Shown here: positions 7,008 through 9,128 of the stretch, piece after piece
How positions within the stretch are numbered: position 1 is the first letter of the stretch
Layout of the letters: each line of letters opens with the position of its first letter
Assembly (NCBI GenBank): GCA_964475685.1
Contig: CAYYXP010000010.1
Coordinates: 1-9,128 of the forward strand
DNA length: 9,128 bases
From: CAVVWJ01 sp964475685
Lineage (GTDB): Bacteria > Gemmatimonadota > Gemmatimonadetes > Gemmatimonadales > GWC2-71-9
Direction: 5' to 3'
Made by a program: the position numbers and the translations under genes
The notes under the pieces: generated by a model
Database searches by the model: none
What the model saw: only the letters and a program-made list of their open reading frames with translations
What the model was told of the DNA's origin: nothing

Positions 7008-7813
7008 CGGGTGCCCGCCGCCCCGGCGTTGGCGCGTTCCACCCGGTGTTGCCAGAGCACCGTCACGCCGAGGAGGATGAGGCTGCCGAGCAGGATCGCG
7101 GTGGCCAGCACGTTGATCTGCGCGGGGAACGCGGCGCGGCGGGCCCCGTAGACGTACAACGGGTAGGTGATGCGGCTGCCGGCGTTGAAGAGGGTGATGA
7201 TGAAGTCGTCGAGCGAAAGCGCGAAGGCCAGCATGGACGCGGCGACGATGCCGGGGGCGATGATCGGCAGCGTCACCTTGAAGAACACCCGGACGGGAGT
7301 GGCGCCGAGGTCCATCGCCGCTTCCTCGAGCGTCCAGTCGAAGCCTCGGATCCGGGCCCGCACCGTGAGGGCCACGTAGCTCACGGAGAACATGATGTGC
7401 GCGATCACGATCGTGATGAACCCCGTCGGCACGCTGAGATCGAGAAAGAGCGACAGCAGCGACGAGCCCAGCACCACCTCGGGGGTCGTCAACGGGAGCA
7501 CCAGCAGAAGCCCCACGGCGCCGCTGCCCTTGAACTTGTAGCGACAGAGGGCGAGCGCGATCAGGGTGCCGAACAGCGTGGCCACCGCCGTCGAGATGGC
7601 GGCCACCCGGAGGCTCAGCTTCATCGCCTCCACCAGGGCCGGGTACTGGAACGGCTCACGCCATGCGTCCAGCGAGAACCCCTTCCAGACGAAATTGAAC
7701 TTGCCCGCCGGCTTGTTGAAGCTGTAGAGCATCGTCACAAAGATCGGCAGGAAGAGGTACGCCAGCACCAGCGCGGCGTAGCCGTCGAGGAACCAGCGGA
7801 AGAACCGCCGCAT
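7004..7813 (-). CDS. potC: Polyamine-type ABC transporter permease, PotC family
   Basis: Inner-membrane permease of 269 residues, one half of the channel of a spermidine/putrescine-type importer. It is strongly hydrophobic, with membrane segments near 12-31, 66-90, 99-124, 131-151, 184-207 and 233-254. The cytoplasmic EAA loop that docks on the ATPase is clear: EEAAMDLGATPVRVFFKV at about 163-180 followed by TLPIIAPG, with the key Gly170 present. ALSLDDFIIT at 198-207 is the PotC-type signature after the loop. The ATG start at 7813 shares its A with the potB stop (TGATG). GAGGA inside the end of potB (7827-7823) sits nine bases upstream as a ribosome site, so translation is coupled. The family also serves putrescine, spermidine and other small cationic or amino compounds, so substrate is not fixed by sequence. 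The oxidase follows directly. Confidence 0.92.
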   Translation of the reverse strand: MRRFFRWFLDGYAALVLAYLFLPIFVTMLYSFNKPAGKFNFVWKGFSLDAWREPFQYPALVEAMKLSLRVAAISTAVATLFGTLIALALCRYKFKGSGAVGLLLVLPLTTPEVVLGSSLLSLFLDLSVPTGFITIVIAHIMFSVSYVALTVRARIRGFDWTLEEAAMDLGATPVRVFFKVTLPIIAPGIVAASMLAFALSLDDFIITLFNAGSRITYPLYVYGARRAAFPAQINVLATAILLGSLILLGVTVLWQHRVERANAGAAGTR

Positions 7814-8658
7814 CAGGCGAGATCCTCGGTGCCCAGGACTCTCGCGTAGGCGAGCACTCCGAGCGTGATGACGATCATGAGCACGAAGGAGAGCGAGGCG
7901 GCCAACGGATAATCGCGCACCTCGAGAAACTGGTTCTGGATGACCGTGCCGATCATCTGCTGGTTCGGGCTCCCCAGCAGCTGGGCGTTGATGAAGTCAC
8001 CGGTGGCGGGGATGAAGGTCAGCAGGCTGCCGGCGAACACGCCCGGCAGCGACAGCGGGAGCACCACCTTGAGGAACGCCCGGCCGGGTGAGCAGTAGAG
8101 ATCTTCGGCCGCTTCCACCAGCCTGCGGTCGATCTTCTCCAGGCTGACGTAGATCGGCAGGATCATGAAGGGGACGAAGTTGTAGGTCAGCCCGCCGAGC
8201 ACCGCCATCGTGGTATCGAGCAGCCGCCCGCCCGGCTGCATCAGGTGGAGTTGCTGGAGCAGCGAGACGGCGGGACCGCTGTCGCCCAGAATCGTCTTCC
8301 AGGCGAAGGTGCGGACCAGGAAGGTCGTGAAGAACGGCAGGATGACCAGGCCAAGCAGCAGGTTCTTGAGCCTGCCGCCTCGGAACGCGATCACGTACGC
8401 CAGCGGGTACCCGAGCGCCACCGCCATGAGCGTGGCCGCTGTCGCGTACTCGAGCGAGCGCAGGAAGTGGCCGCCGTAGTTGCTCAGCGCCCGGTGGTAG
8501 GCCTCCCACCAGGGCCCCTCCGGGCCGGCCACCGACGTCTGGAACAGGGTGACGATCGGGACGACGAAGAAGAAAAGGAGCCACAGAATGCCCGGCGCCA
8601 CCAGGAGGTAGGGCGCCAGGCGGTTCTGTCGCTCGCTTGCGGTACCGGTACCTGCCAT
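7813..8658 (-). CDS. potB: Polyamine-type ABC transporter permease, PotB family
   Basis: Second permease of the importer, 281 residues. A hydrophilic start (residues 1-13) leads into a first membrane segment at about 15-40, followed by segments near 68-92, 97-118, 150-171, 203-221 and 252-271. The EAA loop reads VEAAEDLYCSPGRAFLKVV with LPLSLPG at about 181-206. The Gly usually found after EAAxDL is Tyr188, followed by Cys189; DLYA-type loops are common in PotB-like permeases, so I read this as a subgroup trait rather than damage. IPATGDFINAQLLGSP at 216-231 is a typical PotB segment. The ATG at 8658 lies six bases after the potD stop, and the TGA overlaps the potC start. PotB and PotC together would form the transmembrane heterodimer. 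The ATPase subunit PotA is not in the window and may lie upstream of potD, off the right edge. Confidence 0.92.
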   Translation of the reverse strand: MAGTGTASERQNRLAPYLLVAPGILWLLFFFVVPIVTLFQTSVAGPEGPWWEAYHRALSNYGGHFLRSLEYATAATLMAVALGYPLAYVIAFRGGRLKNLLLGLVILPFFTTFLVRTFAWKTILGDSGPAVSLLQQLHLMQPGGRLLDTTMAVLGGLTYNFVPFMILPIYVSLEKIDRRLVEAAEDLYCSPGRAFLKVVLPLSLPGVFAGSLLTFIPATGDFINAQLLGSPNQQMIGTVIQNQFLEVRDYPLAASLSFVLMIVITLGVLAYARVLGTEDLA

Positions 8659-8664
8659 GGTGCG

Positions 8665-9128
8665 TCAGGCCCCGATGGCGTTCTGGAAGAGGCGATTGAA
8701 CTCGGTCTCCTCCTCGTCGCTCAGCCCGCGGAAAACATGGAGGCGGGACCGTAGCTCCTGCGGCGGATTGACCAGCGGGCTCGTCGCGAGGTCCGGCGCG
8801 ATCTTGGCGAGCTCGTCACCCGCGCCCTTGACAGCGGAGATGTAGGGGGCGCCCGCCACGACCTGCGCCGAATGTGCCGGATCGTAGGCGTAGTTGATCC
8901 ACGCCATCGCTTCGGTCTGCCGGTCGGAGGTCTTGGGAATCATCATGTTGTCGGAGTAGAGCATGGCTCCCTCCGTCGGCGCGATCCACTGGAGATCGGG
9001 GTTGTCGGCCCGGAGCCCCTGGATGTCGCCCGACCAGGCGAACGCCACCGCGATGTTGCCGGCCGCCAGGTCCTCGGCGTAATCGTTGCCGGTGAACTTC
9101 CTGATCTGCCCGTTCTCCCTGGCCTTCT
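8665..9128 (-). CDS. potD: Polyamine-type ABC transporter substrate-binding protein, PotD family (C-terminal part)
   Basis: Periplasmic or lipid-anchored solute-binding subunit, of which only the last 153 codons are visible. The frame is open to the right edge of the window, so the start, signal sequence and first lobe are missing. The visible part carries PotD hallmarks in order: FTGNDYAEDLAAGNIAVAFA, WSGD, the EGAMLYSDNMMIPK block, and AMAWINYAYDP further on. In PotD and PotF, the WSGD and GAMLxxDNMxIP regions contribute to the polyamine pocket. An internal GTG at 9048 is not the real start because the family sequence continues past it. This gene leads the visible operon and ends six bases before potB. 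The family is confident; spermidine, putrescine or another amine cannot be told apart from this portion. Confidence 0.88.
   Translation of the reverse strand, partial: KARENGQIRKFTGNDYAEDLAAGNIAVAFAWSGDIQGLRADNPDLQWIAPTEGAMLYSDNMMIPKTSDRQTEAMAWINYAYDPAHSAQVVAGAPYISAVKGAGDELAKIAPDLATSPLVNPPQELRSRLHVFRGLSDEEETEFNRLFQNAIGA

Noticed and set aside
5745..7151. A 468-codon plus-strand open frame opposite the oxidase and the end of potC
   Set aside because: Its translation is charge- and Arg-rich with no family features, and it spans two well-supported genes on the other strand. I treat it as a codon-bias shadow.
8641..8652. Perfect 12-bp palindrome GGTACCGGTACC in codons 3-6 of potB
   Set aside because: It encodes a simple Gly-Thr repeat and has no spacer typical of an operator. 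A regulatory role cannot be supported; a similar GTACCGGT at 6997-7004 is short enough to be coincidence.
8665..9048. A complete small gene starting at GTG 9048
   Set aside because: The same frame continues upstream to the window edge with PotD family sequence (for example FTGNDYAEDL), so this is an internal codon of a truncated potD.

Overview
This is a GC-rich, gene-dense bacterial chromosome segment with no RNA genes, mobile elements or CRISPR arrays that I can see. Base composition looks like roughly two thirds G+C by eye; I did not compute it. The gene content and sequence style would fit Gemmatimonadota or another GC-rich soil or marine phylum. That placement is an inference and not secure.

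Layout. On the plus strand, a nearly complete bifunctional (p)ppGpp synthetase/hydrolase (Rel) opens the window. It is followed 8 bp later by a small single-domain EVE protein. A 73-bp gap with a candidate promoter leads to a tight two-gene unit: a CoA-acylating (methyl)malonate-semialdehyde dehydrogenase (MmsA type) and a class III aminotransferase most like AGXT2 (beta-aminoisobutyrate/beta-alanine:pyruvate or alanine:glyoxylate aminotransferase). Their stop and start codons overlap as ATGA. About 40 bp of convergent spacer with GC-rich inverted repeats separates these genes from a minus-strand run. Read in its transcription direction, that run is potD (3' part only, cut by the right edge), potB, potC and an FAD-dependent amine/amino-acid oxidase of the DadA/PuuB type. 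Its junctions are a 6-bp gap, a TGATG overlap and, for the oxidase, a start that is not obvious.

How the genes may work together. The aminotransferase and MmsA make a coherent pair: beta-alanine to malonate semialdehyde to acetyl-CoA, or beta-aminoisobutyrate to methylmalonate semialdehyde to propionyl-CoA. The convergent cluster encodes a polyamine-family ABC importer and an amine oxidase. A plausible joint theme is uptake and oxidation of a polyamine or related amine, with beta-alanine-type intermediates drained into acyl-CoA. The enzyme that would oxidise an aminoaldehyde to the beta-amino acid is not in the window, so the link is a hypothesis.

The most notable observation is at the oxidase start. 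About 39 extra codons that look like the normal N-terminus of this family lie in frame upstream of the first GTG. That stretch has no ATG, GTG or TTG, but it has a CTG that overlaps the potC stop codon as CTGA. Otherwise the genes look intact and belong to known families. I do not see a clearly new biological system.
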